From NCBI GenBank assembly GCA_000499405.2, contig HG738140.1, positions 7,405,560-7,469,559 of the forward strand: DNA of 64,000 bases, written 5' to 3'. The translations under genes and the position numbers were made by a program. The notes below the pieces were generated by a model that was not told where the DNA came from, did no database searches, and saw nothing but the letters and a program-made list of their open reading frames with translations. Origin of the DNA: Onchocerca volvulus (lineage: Eukaryota; Nematoda; Chromadorea; Rhabditida; Onchocercidae). Of this stretch, positions 50,992-63,620 are shown piece after piece (within the stretch, counting starts at the first letter, position 1; each line of letters opens with the position of its first letter).

Positions 50992-53900
50992 ATGGGTAAC
51001 AGCGCACGCTCAGGATCCCTTAAATGCGATCTTCAGCGACACGTAGTCGAAAAAAGAATGAAATACTTGAGGTAATTATTATATCTAATATTTTTGAAGC
51101 ATTGTAGATCCATTCTTCCTAAGTTTCTTGGTCCAGAGCTTGAAGCATATTCAAACATTTAAAATTTGGCGTCTAATTAACATCTTATTAATATTTAGGA
51201 TCAGCTGGCGACATCAAATTCCATTTGCCTCATCACTAGCATCAGGAGTTCATAGCATGGACGTTGATCCCGTTGATAACCGATAGTATATTTTTCAATT
51301 CTTTTTTTTTCTTTACTCAGTTGAAGTCCATTTTTCTTCTAGTCTGTTAAATGAAATGTAAAAATCAGAACTTTTGCTTGCATCTTTAGCTTTCAATTTA
51401 AGCAGTGGCATCAAATGTTCCATCCCTTGAATTATATCCTGATAAAATTTTTTAAGTAAGTCAGAGAAGTTTAATTGAATATTGAAAAGAGATTTAAGAT
51501 GCGCTATCAGTTTTTCAACTTAAAAAAGCTATGTTCGAGAATTCTTTATGCCAAGAACTTGAACATAGCTTTTTGTGACAAATGTGGAAACCACAAATTT
51601 TCGAATTTAGATTTCGAATAAAAGAAATAAATTTTTAGTCTGTTGTGTGGTTCGGCCCGTGGTGAAATATCTATCGTGGATTTAGAAAGGCCGTTTCCAA
51701 CCGATAGCCGGAGTCGGGTTGAACATACTGTTACTTCGTGCGGCGCAGCATGGTCCGTTCACTTTATGGAAATGGCCTTAAAAAGTTACTTTGATGACTT
51801 TTTTTTTCTTGTGAATCTCTTTTCCAGCTATTTTAATTTTGTTATCTCTCTCTAATATCAATTTTTTTTTCTAGTTTGCATGGATCTTTGATAACATACT
51901 GTCAGTGGTATCCCCAGGACACAAGCACATTTATATCATCGGATAGAGATGGTAAAGTGAAGGTTGGTTTCTATTTTTTTTTTTTTAAGAATTAAATTAA
52001 TTAGTAGCTTTTTTAACACTCCGGCTTACTTTTTACTGGATTTAAAACTAATGAATTTGGTTTACAGTCTTTTTTTGCAGATCCAGTGTGAAAGATTTTC
52101 TATTTTTACCAACTCATATCTTCGCACTTTGCATGTATAAAGCTTATTTACAATTAAGTGGAGCATGATTAACGGAAATCTAAGCAATGCTTGAATTTAC
52201 TTGAAAAATTAACCGGATAACTGCTACTTATAGTCTTAATTAACTTCAGCTAAAAAAATTTCATTAAAAAAGCATGAAGTACGCTGTTTTCTTGTAAAAA
52301 ACGAATCCAATTAATCCAATTAAATACTGAAATGACACTTAATTGGATTCGTTTATTTAGTTCTTATTAAATTCAATGTAGAACAGCTTTCAAGTTTCAG
52401 TAGTTCCATCAATCTAAAATCAAAATTCATCTGATTTTTCAATTCCCTCCAATAATAATATCAATAATTTGCTTCAGTTGTGGGATGCTAATAAATCTGA
52501 AGTCGTCGATGAGTATTTCTTCGATAATGAAATAACCGAAATGCATTGGTGCAATGCTTTTATACGAAATCCGCTGATATCAGTGGCAAATTTAACTTCA
52601 AATGTCATTATTATCGATCCCAGGTGGGTTTGTCTTTTATATACTTATTATTAACAGCTAATTTTATTACCCACTGTATTCATGAAATATTTGAGAAAAA
52701 AGGAAAGAATAAATAAAATCTAAACTGCTACAATGCTGTTTTTTATGCTGCATGATTTCATAACTAATTGAAATTTTTTTTTTATCTATCTTTTCTCACA
52801 GCTAGAAATTTTAACTGCAGTTAATTTGATTATTGCAGTAATGTTGGCCTTTTGGTATACTTCATAATATTCTTCGTTTTGAGAAAGTTTCGATAGATAT
52901 ATTTTTTTAGAACTGGTGATTCGTCACAGAATTTGAGGTGGTCAAATGAACAGGTTTCATCTGTAAGATGGTCTTTAGAGAATGGCAACATTTTAACTAC
53001 CGGCAGCGTTCGTGGAAATATTGCGGTTTGGGATGTCAGGTAAGAGATTCGAACTTTAGATGTTTCATGTGGTTGGTACTCACTATCTTTACTGAATATT
53101 TTTATGATTGTTTATAAAATATACTTTAAGATTTTGATTTCGATGTCATTTGCTATAGTTTTAATATATGCACAAATGACTCTTTATATCTGTTTTGGGG
53201 CAGTAATGCTTTCTGAATTTTCCTCTATTCAGTTTCGACTGTCTTCCACTCTGAACATTTACAGCACATTATTATTATTATCTATAATCTTCTAGGATAT
53301 CCCCTATATTTTTTGTATTACTTTGACTTGAGCCTGATTATGGTTCATATTTCATTTAAAAAAAAAAAAAATACTTTCACATACGTACATAGTATTGTTC
53401 CTCTATTCATAAGATCGCTAGAGTAGAAAAGAGAAGTAAGAACTGCAATCTATTCATTTCAATCAAAAATTTTTTAAAAATCAAATAATTTTTCGTTTAG
53501 GTATTTGTAGGCTGCTATAGTGTCTTAAAGTTTTGTGTTGTCTAGTCCATTTTCCTGCAGACATACACTAATTTCATCTATTTTAATTTGCAGAAGTTCG
53601 AGGAGTCACTTAACGACTTTAACACCTTCTAGTCGATTTTCGCATCGCAACAAAGATTGTAATGCTGGATGTATTACCGGTTTAAGATTTTCAAAAGATG
53701 GATTGTACTTAGTTTCATTGTCACTGAATCATACTTTCACTGTCTGGAGAGCTCATACAATGGAAATGATCAATCATGTTTGGGTATTTTTTAATTTTTC
53801 AAAACTCGAAGCATATCTGACTTTTGTTCATTTTTTACAATGTCTTAATGTTAAAAAATTATTAAAAATTAAAAAAAAAAATGGTTCTGATCTGAAACTT

Positions 53901-54531
53901 CTACAGCTTTTTTCAAAAAATTTGTAGCTTCCGGTATTTGCTATAAGTCGTGTTGCAGAAAATTTGCTCTTGATTTGAGCGAATCTAGTTTATTACACTA
54001 ATTTTTTCGACAACTTGAATTTTTTTCTAGTTACCTCAGGAACATACTACCAAAATCGCTCCGTCTATTCGTTTCGATATCTGTTCGGATGATGGAGTTT
54101 TACGAACTTGCACGCCTGTAGGTGATGAAGTTCTTATTTTAACTCTGGATAAGAAGAATGGCAAAAACTTTCGCGTCCTTCTTGTGGGTCATTTCCATCG
54201 AGTCAACGCATGTATATATCGCCAAAAATATAATCAGGTTAAATTTCTTTTTTGATTCAGTGTGGGAGATTAGAGATTTAAGGTAGGCATTTCAACTTTT
54301 TTTCAAAAAATTGAAATTTTACGGAATCATCTTGGAAATGCAGAAATGTGTGACTAATTGCTGGAAATATCCATAATTTAGGTTATCAGTTCCGGAAATG
54401 ACCGTATGATACACATCTGGAGTCCGGATATGGACGAGCAACTTCCAGATCAACAGTTAGAGAAAATCTCGAGATTGCAAGAAGATCATTGGAGTGATGA
54501 AGAAGGGACACCAGGACCCAGTCATGCTTAA
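50992..54531 (+). CDS. csa-1: ERCC8/CSA-type WD-repeat protein (Cockayne syndrome A homologue)
   Basis: Nine exons: 50992-51071, 51199-51285, 51639-51752, 51875-51962, 52478-52623, 52911-53039, 53594-53783, 54031-54237, 54382-54531; from the first in-frame ATG 396 aa, the length of human ERCC8. Matches in order: HSMDVDPVDNRYLLCGSARG (human INTLDIEPVEGRYMLSGG), TYCQWYPQDTSTF (VETVQWYPHDTGMF), SSVRWSLENGNILTTGSVRG and AVWDVRSSRSHLTTL (KLWDVRRASGCLITL), GLRFSKDGLYLVSL, HFHRVNACIY, VISSGNDRTMIHIW-like SGNDRMIHIW, and a terminal acidic DHWSDEEG (human SSSDEEG). The family is the substrate receptor of a DDB1-CUL4 ubiquitin ligase in transcription-coupled repair. The frame is open upstream of the ATG (NILGSSLSPRYFLWHSI) after a TACTTATTTAG acceptor, so an additional 5' exon may exist. 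Exon 3's donor (GTCCGT) is weak. Confidence 0.85.
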
Positions 54532-56145
54532 TGAACAGTCACTCTTATTGTTTTGTAAATTTTTTCATTTTCACTGATGTTTTAAATTTAAAAATCCATC
54601 AAGGAATTACGTTTTAAGATCCGATGTATTAAACAATTGGAGTGATTCAGTATTATTATAATCTTTTAAATTTTATAATGTTGCTCCATTGTTTTCAAAA
54701 TTTGTTTCTGATTTCTTTTACAAAATTATCAAAGTAATTGATTTTGTCTGTATATATGTTCTGTAAATGAATTATTTGCATTAGCTAATAATTTCTTACC
54801 ATCAGAAATCGGTTTGCTGCTCATTTTCTTATTTTTATCCTGAAAGCATTTTTCCAAGTTAAAAAAAAGAATATTTCAGAATAACTCTATTAGCGATTGT
54901 ATTTCGGATGATTTATTTTAAATTAAAATAGAAATGAATTTTTTTGAGCAAATTTTTAAGACATTGAAGATATCTATCTCCAGTTCTTATAATCGTCAAA
55001 ATTTTAGACAAGTCCTCTGAAAATTTGTGATTATATCGTTTTTCTTACTCTGACCTTTTTTTCTAAAGGAGATACTACACCGGAATACATTACAAGTTGT
55101 TTCCAACCCCTTCATTTGTGCATGTGACAGTTGTGTTTTCTGAGTTGTTGCAAGTATTATTATGAAAAAAAATTAAATTTTAAACATTTCAGTAAGACAA
55201 ACTAGACACCAGTTTTTAAATTAAAATTTTAGAATAATAAGTTTTAATGATTTCTTTTCTTTTTTTTCAATACTTTTTTCGGAAATCCTTTTTGCATCTA
55301 TTTGTTGTAAAACAGAAAAAATGCTGAATTTGAAATTCTGAGCGGCTTAGGAATTTATCTGCTTATTTAATAATGGAATTCCTCAGATTTTCTGTCTTAA
55401 TTTTTCAGCCAAAAGAAGGCTTTTCCCATGAAATTTTATCTATATTTGAAAGCAATATTGACTTTTAGATTTTAAATATTTGTTAGATAAGGGAGTTTGT
55501 ATGTTGAATTTTTTTTCTAAAAAATCATTTAATCTTTCGAAACAAACAAAACAAGAGATAAATTATAACAACAATGAAAAATGTGAATATTTTATTTTTA
55601 TTTATTAATCTTAACGCAAATGAATGAAAAACTTTTTACGTATGATTTTATGAATCTGATAACTGTCAAGATATGGAAATCGCAATAGAAATAGTAGTTT
55701 AATTCAAGTGAACAACATTAACTATCATTATTAAAATCCCTATCACAAATAAACACTAATCATTATCAAATATCTATATTATTAATATTTCTTATTTTCC
55801 AAAACGCAGTTTCACAACAGTTAACAAATCCAGTTGATTTTATCATAGCTAGACAAGTTTTTTAAATGCTGCTGGCTGTATTAATGAAATATTTTTTTTT
55901 CTTGACAATACCAACGACTCAAATTGATGATAATCTATCAAGTTCAAGAAATTTGCTAGCACTGTACGACATACTAGAAAATGGATTATTCAAGTTTCTT
56001 ATCTGATAAAATGCGCTGAATCTATCCAGAGAAATCTAACATCAAGATTTATGACGAAGTTTTGCAGTGTAGTTTTGATTTATTCCATTGAATTTCCAGG
56101 AAGTTGAAGTAGTTCCAGAATTTCTAAGCAATTTTAAACAAAACA
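54532..56145. other. intergenic
   Basis: No gene recognised. AT-rich, with no repeat that stands out. Confidence 0.45.
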
Positions 56146-56277
56146 ATGGAAGATATTGCGTTACATGACGATAATTCAGCATATCATTCCAGAGAAGAAA
56201 CTCTAAGAAATCTAAGAAATTGGATAAAAGTGAAGAATTTACAAGCTATTTACACAATTACAATCTTTGTTTTTTTG
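56146..56277 (+). CDS. possible first exon of an unrecognised type II membrane protein
   Basis: An ATG at 56146 opens 44 codons: charged N-terminus (MEDIALHDDNSAYHSREET, LRNLRNWIKVK) then a hydrophobic run (LQAIYTITIFVFL) ending at a GTTAGA donor. Downstream exons can be threaded in phase (56435-56483, then 56590-56695, reading QFCFFFDNVTDIVRN..., ending at GTGAGC), but the minus strand is equally open across about 56552-56800, so strand and structure past the first exon are uncertain. No homologue recognised. Confidence 0.3.
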
Positions 56278-57206
56278 GTTAGATTCAACTAATTATGCAA
56301 TTGATGCACAGTTCTGAATTTACCAAAATTTATTTCAATCAGACTGTTTAGTGATCGATAGTTGATTGAACCGAAAAAGATGCCGTTTTGATCACTTTAG
56401 TGTTGAAATCATTGATCTCCAGCAATAGTTTTACAAAAATATGTGGAAAACTGGAAGTTTAAGCCAAAAAACTTGGTGAAAAATATAATTGTAAAACAAT
56501 GAATAACAATGGTGAATTCTTAAAATAAGCGACTTATCATACGTTTTATTTCTTTAAATCTAAAGGCTTACGATCATACCAATTGAAGGCAATTTTGCTT
56601 CTTTTTTGATAATGTGACTGATATTGTTAGAAATGTTATTATCACCAATGATATCACTGATGTTTCGTTATTTCTAATGAATCTATCGATTTCGTGAGCG
56701 TCGAATTCATTATTCACTGTGTCGATGCCATTATTGATGAATCTTTTTTCAAAACTGATTATTGCGAATGAGTCGCAGTTGTCGGAGTAGCGGTCCTGAA
56801 TGATGCAAGTACATCAACACCTCGAAAAATTAAAGAAAGTGACATAAACTTTTCATTTATTGGTGATAAATCTTGCATGCCTGAACCTGGCATTTTATTT
56901 TATGAATTGCACCATCTAATTGTTTTATTCGGTTCATCTCAAACGATAGTGAGTTGGGATAAAATAGAATCTGAATGAAATTGAAAAAAAAAAAATGAAA
57001 TTTGAATAAAATTGAAAAAATTGGACAAAGTTGGATAAAATTTGTTGGTAGTTGTTGTTCAGGAGTGAAGTATTTTCGCAACTGATAAGTCGCAATTTCA
57101 GTTTCATGCAAAAATAAAAAAAAAAAAAGAGAAAAAAAAACTGAAGAACAGTATGATTGAAGCACACTGAATATTTATTTCTGTCAGGTGAAAAAATATT
57201 TAGGAT

Positions 57207-58281
57207 TTACATTGTTGACTGAGCGACAGAAGTGTTTGTCGAAATTGTTGACATGGATGGAGAGACTGTTGTCGAGGATGAATTTGTTGCTGTTGTTGTT
57301 GCTGTTGTTGTTCTTGTTGTTGTTGTTGTTGTTGTTGTTGTGTATGTGGTATTTGTTGATATCCTAGAACCATTTCTCACTATCGACAAATTAAATAATT
57401 CAATTAAAATGAAAAAAAAAATCTCTTCATTTAAAAACAGATTCGAAGATTTTATTACTGTTTTTTCCAAACATTTTTAAAATGATCAAAATTATTTGTA
57501 GTCTCTATAAGATTAAAATTAAGGAAAGAAATCTGTAAGATTAAGGAAAATTTTTATCAATTTATTTATAATAAGAAAAAAAGTTCATAAAACTATCATA
57601 TGAGATAGTGAAACTAAAAAAAATAAAAATTGGAGTAAGACTGAAAATTTTAATAGCTTTAAATTTTAACTATAAACTTACTGATAAGAATCAGCAGGTT
57701 TATGTTGTGTGAAAATAGTTATAATAATGAGTGTTAATAATATAGCAAGAAGCAGCACTGAAATCAGATAAAACCGTTGTTGTCTTTTCGTCAAATTCCA
57801 CCACCAAATTTTTAACTTCAGAATTATCGAATCATTATAGGCTGCTGCAAACCTGAAAAGTAATTTTCCCGAAATGCAAAGATAATTGAAAATTCATTGG
57901 ATTAAAGTAATGAAATTTCGAGAGAAGTAAAAAATTTAAGTAAAAAATGAAAATTTTTGAGTAAAAATTTTATTGTAATAATCTGCCATCGAATATTTAC
58001 GAGAGTACTCAATGGATATAAGACATAACAATCTTAAGAAGCAATCTACAATGAAAGTTCAATGATACAGACAAATCAATAATCATTCAATAATTAATTG
58101 ATACAGACAAATCAATAACCATTCAATAATCATTGATACAGACAAATCAATAATCATGATTTAAAAATCATTTTATCAGGTCTGGAAAAAAGTTTCTCTT
58201 TGTTTACCTGCTTGAAGCATCGTTCAAAGTATAATAGTTCGACATTTCGATTGTTTCACTATCGTGCACTGGTCGAATCAT
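57207..58281 (-). CDS. small type II mucin-like membrane protein
   Basis: Three exons, 58208-58281, 57682-57852 and 57207-57363, give 133 aa in phase. The ATG at 58281 lies six bases after an ACTTATTTAG acceptor (probable leader trans-splice). A cytosolic N-terminus (MIRPVHDSETIEMSNYYTLN, then KIWWWNLTKRQQ) precedes one transmembrane helix (FYLISVLLLAILLTLIIITI) and an extracellular Thr/Ser stalk (YTTTTTTTTTRTTTATTTAT, then NSSSTTVSPS) with N- and probable O-glycosylation sites, ending AQSTM. The stalk is encoded by a (GTT)n/(AAC)n microsatellite. A GTAAAT donor overlaps the terminal Met codon, so the stalk could lead to a missing ectodomain, as in type II ectoenzymes; none was found. Function unknown. 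Confidence 0.55.
57283..57345. repeat. (GTT)n trinucleotide repeat in a coding exon
   Basis: About 60 bases of nearly pure GTT on the plus strand, coding for poly-Thr on the minus strand in the phase used; other frames would read poly-Gln or poly-Asn. Confidence 0.9.
58062..58158. repeat. short minisatellite, 2.6 copies of about 36 bp
   Basis: The unit TGATACAGACAAATCAATAA plus TCATTCAATAAT occurs three times in succession, the last truncated, just upstream of the donor that ends exon 1 of the mucin-like gene (inside its first intron). Confidence 0.85.
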
Positions 58282-59598
58282 TCTTTTGCTAAATAAGTTT
58301 TAAACTTGAAATTATTCTCAACAAAGTTTTAGAAAATATATTCTTAACTATAAATATGTATTGCAAAATATATGGGTAATTTGTCACATAAAATCGATGG
58401 TAAATAATTCATATATCCCGTGAAACTATTCAAATAAATTAATTACTTATCTATATTCTTCCTAAATTACTTATCCGTAATTATTTATACGTATTGAATT
58501 ACTCAGATGATTACTTGTCCATAATGAATTATTTAAATCATTATTCATCCGTATTCGCATGGCTTATGATATTTTTTATGCCAAGAAATCAAAGGAATAT
58601 TAGAAAATGATGGAACTTAGACTTATATTGAATTAAATTATATTGAGATTACATTGGATAAAAGAAAAATTAAACTAAATATCGGTTTTCAAATTGCTAG
58701 ATCAAGTTTACTGCTAATCTCTTATGCCTTCAAAAAAACCTGTTTTGCATAATTTTTACGAAAAATTTGCATAATTTTTACGACAAATTCAGAATAAACC
58801 AATTATTATTCAGCAGAATCCTTCAGATAATAAATTACTGATTATTAAGTTTAGAATGTAATAAATTATTGATTTTTAAGTTTCAAAATCCTTCAGTTTA
58901 ATTAGAACAATTTAAATTTGATGTAACATTGTCAAAAAAAAAAAAAAAATGGAATGCTATATCGAGCAATTTTAGAATCTCGCAATTGAAAATGGTTCTC
59001 ACATTAAGATTCTATCCTTTTTTTTTTTTCTTTTTTTTTTTTTTTGTAAAAAGTTTTCAATTTATAACAAAATATTGTTTCAAAATTAGCGGGAAAAAAA
59101 ACAAAGACAAATTTATAAGTGATGAATTTATTTGAACAAAAGATAACGATGAATTTTAGGCAAACGAACTGTACAGACGAGAACAGGGCTTTGCTTGCCT
59201 TACTGATAACAATGATAAATTTGAGCGTCACCTGCAAAGCAATTGCTAATCAACCAAAAAAGTTATGTTGATGATAAACTGATACGTGAATATTTCCACT
59301 GAAATTTTAAATGGTATATTGGAAATGAATAAGGAAGGAAAAAATTGCTGTTATTCATTGAATTCATTTGAGATTCATCGTTTTCTGAGATTGTTCTGGA
59401 ATTCTGAGATTCATCGTTCCTTTTTCTTGAACTAATGATTAGTCATTGTACTTAAATTTAAATTATATTCGTTCATAAATATCATCCTTCATCCATTTCT
59501 ATTGCAATTTCAAATCGCGCTCCAATCCGATAATCTTCGAAATTCTTTTCATGAAATATATGAATTTATCATTAAAGAATAATTGACTTTAAAATGAT
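58282..59598. other. intergenic with short direct repeats
   Basis: TGCATAATTTTTACGA occurs twice (about 58745 and 58769), and ATTACTTATC/ATTACTTGTC variants recur near 58441-58520. Poly(A) and poly(T) runs lie at about 58934-58948 and 59019-59045. No gene recognised. Confidence 0.45.
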
Positions 59599-59640
59599 GC
59601 CATCGGCAGTGTTTATTATTAAATAGACACTGTCGATGGC
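59599..59640. repeat. near-perfect 42-nt hairpin
   Basis: GCCATCGGCAGTGTTTATT is followed, after a few bases, by its inverse AATAGACACTGTCGATGGC. The stem is about 18 bp with two G-U wobbles in RNA form and a very short loop (about 4-6 nt). The loop is too small for a typical pre-miRNA. It could be a terminator-like or small palindromic element. Confidence 0.75.
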
Positions 59641-60345
59641 AAGTTCAAAATCATTTGAATGATCAAATATTAGCAAATAATTACAACTATTTATTTGAAA
59701 CAAGCATAAATCAGCATTGATGAGCTTAATAACAAACAGAAAAACTAAGCTGGAAGAATTCGGAATATTTTTGTGCATCAAATTGATTCGGATTAAATGA
59801 CTGATCGAAGAGAACTGATCAAATGATTCTTATTTGGAGAGAATTGATCATTCATAATTTTGTGATGGAAATCAAGTCCAGTTAGCAAAGAAAAGAAGCA
59901 AAAAAATAGTAATTAATAAAACAAAAGAATAATATTTTAATTGGAAATTTGGAATGCAAATGAACAGAAATAATTGTAAGTAATGTATATATACAAAATC
60001 TTGATACAGAATATCCCAGAGAATCGAATACTAATCCATTGAAACAAAACTGAAAATGTGGAAAACCGATTTGGTGAACAAATTCATTATACATGAAAAT
60101 TCGAAAATTATTAAGCATTCTGAAAAAGTTTCCTTGCCGGTTTGCACAGATGAATACTTTTTTTTTTTGCTGCAAAACCACTATTTCGATGGTTTTTTGA
60201 ACGCCTTCTTCATAAAAATTGAATTGAAAGATAAAAAGTGGAAAGTTGGAAAAAAATAAGCCTTGCAAACTGAATGATAATAATAATCAAATTGGTATTG
60301 ACATTGAAATTACCGATACTTTTACTCAAATCGAAATTTTGATTT

Positions 60346-60382
<37 letters not shown>

Positions 60383-61942
60383 TACTGTATAGGTAAATTC
60401 AATAGAAATGAAATCAAAATTTAACACAATTTCTTAGTCTTCAAAAAGTAAAACTTGAGGAAAAACAACTTTGTATTGATGATTGCCGCAGTAATAAATA
60501 ATAAGTAGTAAACTTGGCAGTTTATTATTTTATTATGTATTATTTTATCAGTTTATTAGTTTATTGTTTACTTTAATCAATTATTTCATTAACTTATTAT
60601 TAAGTTGTAAAATAATAAATAACAAACTTAGAATAATAAATAATAAACAAAATTCTGAAATCATATTTTCCCGATGGTCAAAAATAGATCTTTTAGAAAA
60701 ATTGCTGGACAGAACATGTTCCAAAATAGTATCTATTGCATGTAACAAATGAAAAAAAAATTACATAATTTAGTTGCTTAGAAAAAATTGAAATCCAAAA
60801 ATATTATTGAACTCAGCGTAAGATTACAAAAGTCAAACAAAAAATTAGTCATATATTTTTATGCAATAAATTGTCAAATTTCAATGATCGAATTGAGCAT
60901 TTGAATTGTTTGAGAAAAGAAGCATATTCAAATTTTTAAAAAAGAAGTATTATCAATGAGAGTATGGTACTTATCTTTGAAACAGTACGCAACTTATATA
61001 CTTACAACTATTAAAATCAGCAATATTACGAAGATCACAGCAAAAAAATTAGTAATTAGTGTAATTGAAATTAAATTAAATCCTATTCATGACATGAACA
61101 AAGATAAATTAAGTATTTTTTATCACTATAACTCAGAATCTTTTACAAAAAGGAACAGTAAATAAAATTATGAAATGAATTTTCTGCACTGTTACTTTCA
61201 AAGAGTAAATAAAGAAAATTATGTTCACATTATCAATTCAAAATGCTCACATTATCAGTTCACAGATCATTTTATTTTTCCTTCTTCTTTGCAATCTTAA
61301 AATGGAATGAAAAAAAATGACAAAACAATAAATTCCTGAATAGTTTCAATTATTTTCACAAAAGCAAGAAATTTTATGAGTGAAATAAGTACTTTTAATG
61401 CTATAAATAATTACTAACATCTGAAAAGTTGTGTTCTTTACTATGCATCCAAAGTAACGATGAATGTTGATAAATTGTACCATAGCAAGAATCCAAAATT
61501 TTTGCTAAAAACATTTTCAGACTTCAAGATCAATTCACGATTCAAATTTGTTTCTAAAAAGAAAGATTCGAGAATTTGGTGTAGCTCTTGAAAAAAAGAA
61601 AAAGAAAAAAACCCAAGAAACCGCAGATTGCTCAATATACCGCCCTACAACTTCTACAAAACTTCATCCAGTTGCTGATTGTCTTTGTTTTTCGCATTTT
61701 AAATGCTTGCAATATTTACTTATTATTATTAAATAAACGACAAACCTATTCTCTAGATACATATATAATTCAAAAATTTGCAATCAAAATAATGAAAATG
61801 CACTTTTCATTCTTAAAAATGAAATTTGGCTGTTAAAAATCATGAAAATTTATCATTTTCAATACACTAGACCTGGTCTCCGATAAATTAGAAAAGTTTC
61901 TAGCAGAACCCATTATTTGACAGCACATAACATCTACAAAGA
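59641..61942. other. intergenic, homopolymer-rich
   Basis: A poly(T) tract of about 31 lies at 60351-60381. TTATTA/TAATAA-type palindromic sequence occupies about 60497-60655. No gene recognised. Confidence 0.45.
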
Positions 61943-61972
61943 ATGGCAGAAACAAATGGCAATGACGGTCAG
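61943..61972 (+). CDS. possible 10-codon first exon
   Basis: ATG reads MAETNGNDGQ up to a clean CAG|GTAAGA donor. The next TTTTAG acceptor (about 62032) would add KRRILND and a stop, giving a 17-residue product, which is implausibly short. It may be the 5' exon of a longer gene that I could not follow, or chance. Confidence 0.15.
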
Positions 61973-63054
61973 GTAAGACTTTAATGGATTATTTTGTTGA
62001 ATATCAATTTTTTCATAAATCTCTACTTTTTAGAAACGCAGGATTTTAAATGATTAACAAATCTATACCGTCGATTAGTCCATTCTTTAGATTTCGTGAA
62101 ATCTAACAAATGAAACGCAAAAATCATAATTGTCTTTAAAAATGAAAATCAATGAAACTTCTTTGGAGTTGGGAAATAATTTAACGATTTGCTATTTTCA
62201 ATGATGATAAGTGTAAAAAAGAGTAGAGAATTAAGGTATGCTATTTATTTACAAAATACAAATACTACTCAACAGTTATAACATTAAAAGACGAACAAAA
62301 CAATAGATAGTATCACTAACATTGAGAAAGTGAATGATAAATAACATGAAAGCAGAATAAATTTTACAGGTTTTAAGAAAAAATCAAAAGATATATTTTT
62401 TATAACACAAATGAAATGAGAAGAATAATAATGAGATATTCATTTTTTTTTTGTAATTGAAATGATGCAGTCAAAATACCAGAAATTTTACAAACAAAAA
62501 AAAAAAAATACCAAAACTACTGTATTTCATTCCTCTTAACAGAGGAAGAAAAAAATCTACAAGAATAATATTTAATATCCGCAACTGAACTTTACCCGAG
62601 TAAGAGAACTTAGTTTATAATGTCAAACGTTCACTGCACTCTAGAGATTCAAAGCAGCATGTGATTACTTTAATAGAATTCAGGATTCTTGCAATAAAAA
62701 ATTGAAGAAAGGAATGAGAACAAGTCACAAAATATATAAATTACGCGAAGATACAAAAGCAATCCTAAATGGACTGATACATACAATAAATCAATGGATC
62801 ACAACAAATGTATTTTTTTAATAGAATTTTTCTTGGCTTGTTTCTTTATTTTTTGTTTTCCAATTTTTGAAAAGAATATATTTTTAATAATAATTGCCAC
62901 AAGGCAGATAATCAAACAGTACATGTGGAATACATATACTGTTTAAATTCGAAAATTATTTGTAATGCAATCTTTCATCCTCCAGAAATTTTCCTTCGAA
63001 ATTAGAACTGTAGCCATGAAAATTCCAAACCATAAAGAGCTCCAAACTTTGTTG
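61973..63054. other. intergenic / 3' flank of the proteolipid gene
   Basis: A+T-rich, no feature recognised. Confidence 0.4.
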
Positions 63055-63620
63055 TTAAACCTGGTCACCCATAGCAACCTTATTTGTCTGCAATAAAAAC
63101 TATGAGTTTCAAAATTTAGTTAATAAATTCCTATCATTTGTTGTCTCAGGGCAACTGGAAGAAGTGCACCTTTAAGAGAAAATGTTTCAAATTTATTAAA
63201 TTATTTTTTTGGCTCGTATTTCCGGGACGTTAGCTTCAATAAAATATTAAAGGATACTGAAACTATTTCTGTTTCATATATTTTGATTAAACAGTAATTA
63301 TTAAAATCAAAAAGCACAGAAAACAAGTTTTATTAAATACATTTACAGAAATAATGAATTTTCCACGTTACCTAGGAATGACATATTTCATACTCATTCA
63401 ACCAAAATAAAGCTGCAAAATGTGGTTATGAAAAAACTAAAATTGTATTCTATCGACAGTTTACTGAGAAAAATAATAGTGATTTTTACATTTACCTGCA
63501 CAATGCCAATAATCATTCCAAAAAGACCAATTGCGGAAGCAAATATTTCAATGATTAAAATTTTTACGAACAAAGCCGGATTTGCGGCATCTGCCAAGGC
63601 CGCACCGCTGCCCACAATGC
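63055..63620 (-). CDS. vha-4: V-ATPase V0 proteolipid subunit c'' (21/23 kDa), C-terminal end
   Basis: Two exons: 63496-63620 and 63055-63087 (stop TAA). They encode [20 protein letters not shown] then [20 protein letters not shown] and [11 protein letters not shown], which match the last transmembrane helices and C-terminus of ATP6V0B ([30 protein letters not shown]). The essential acidic residue of this helix pair is Glu in LIIEIF. The subunit forms part of the proton-conducting c-ring of the vacuolar H+-ATPase. The N-terminal exons lie beyond the right edge; none was found between 63620 and 64000. The assignment to c'' rather than c rests on the C-terminal match. Confidence 0.88.

Noticed and set aside
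57207..57363. poly-Gln reading of the trinucleotide repeat
   Set aside because: The junction with the transmembrane exon (phase 2 donor TATCA|GTAAGT) puts the repeat in the Thr frame, not the Gln frame.
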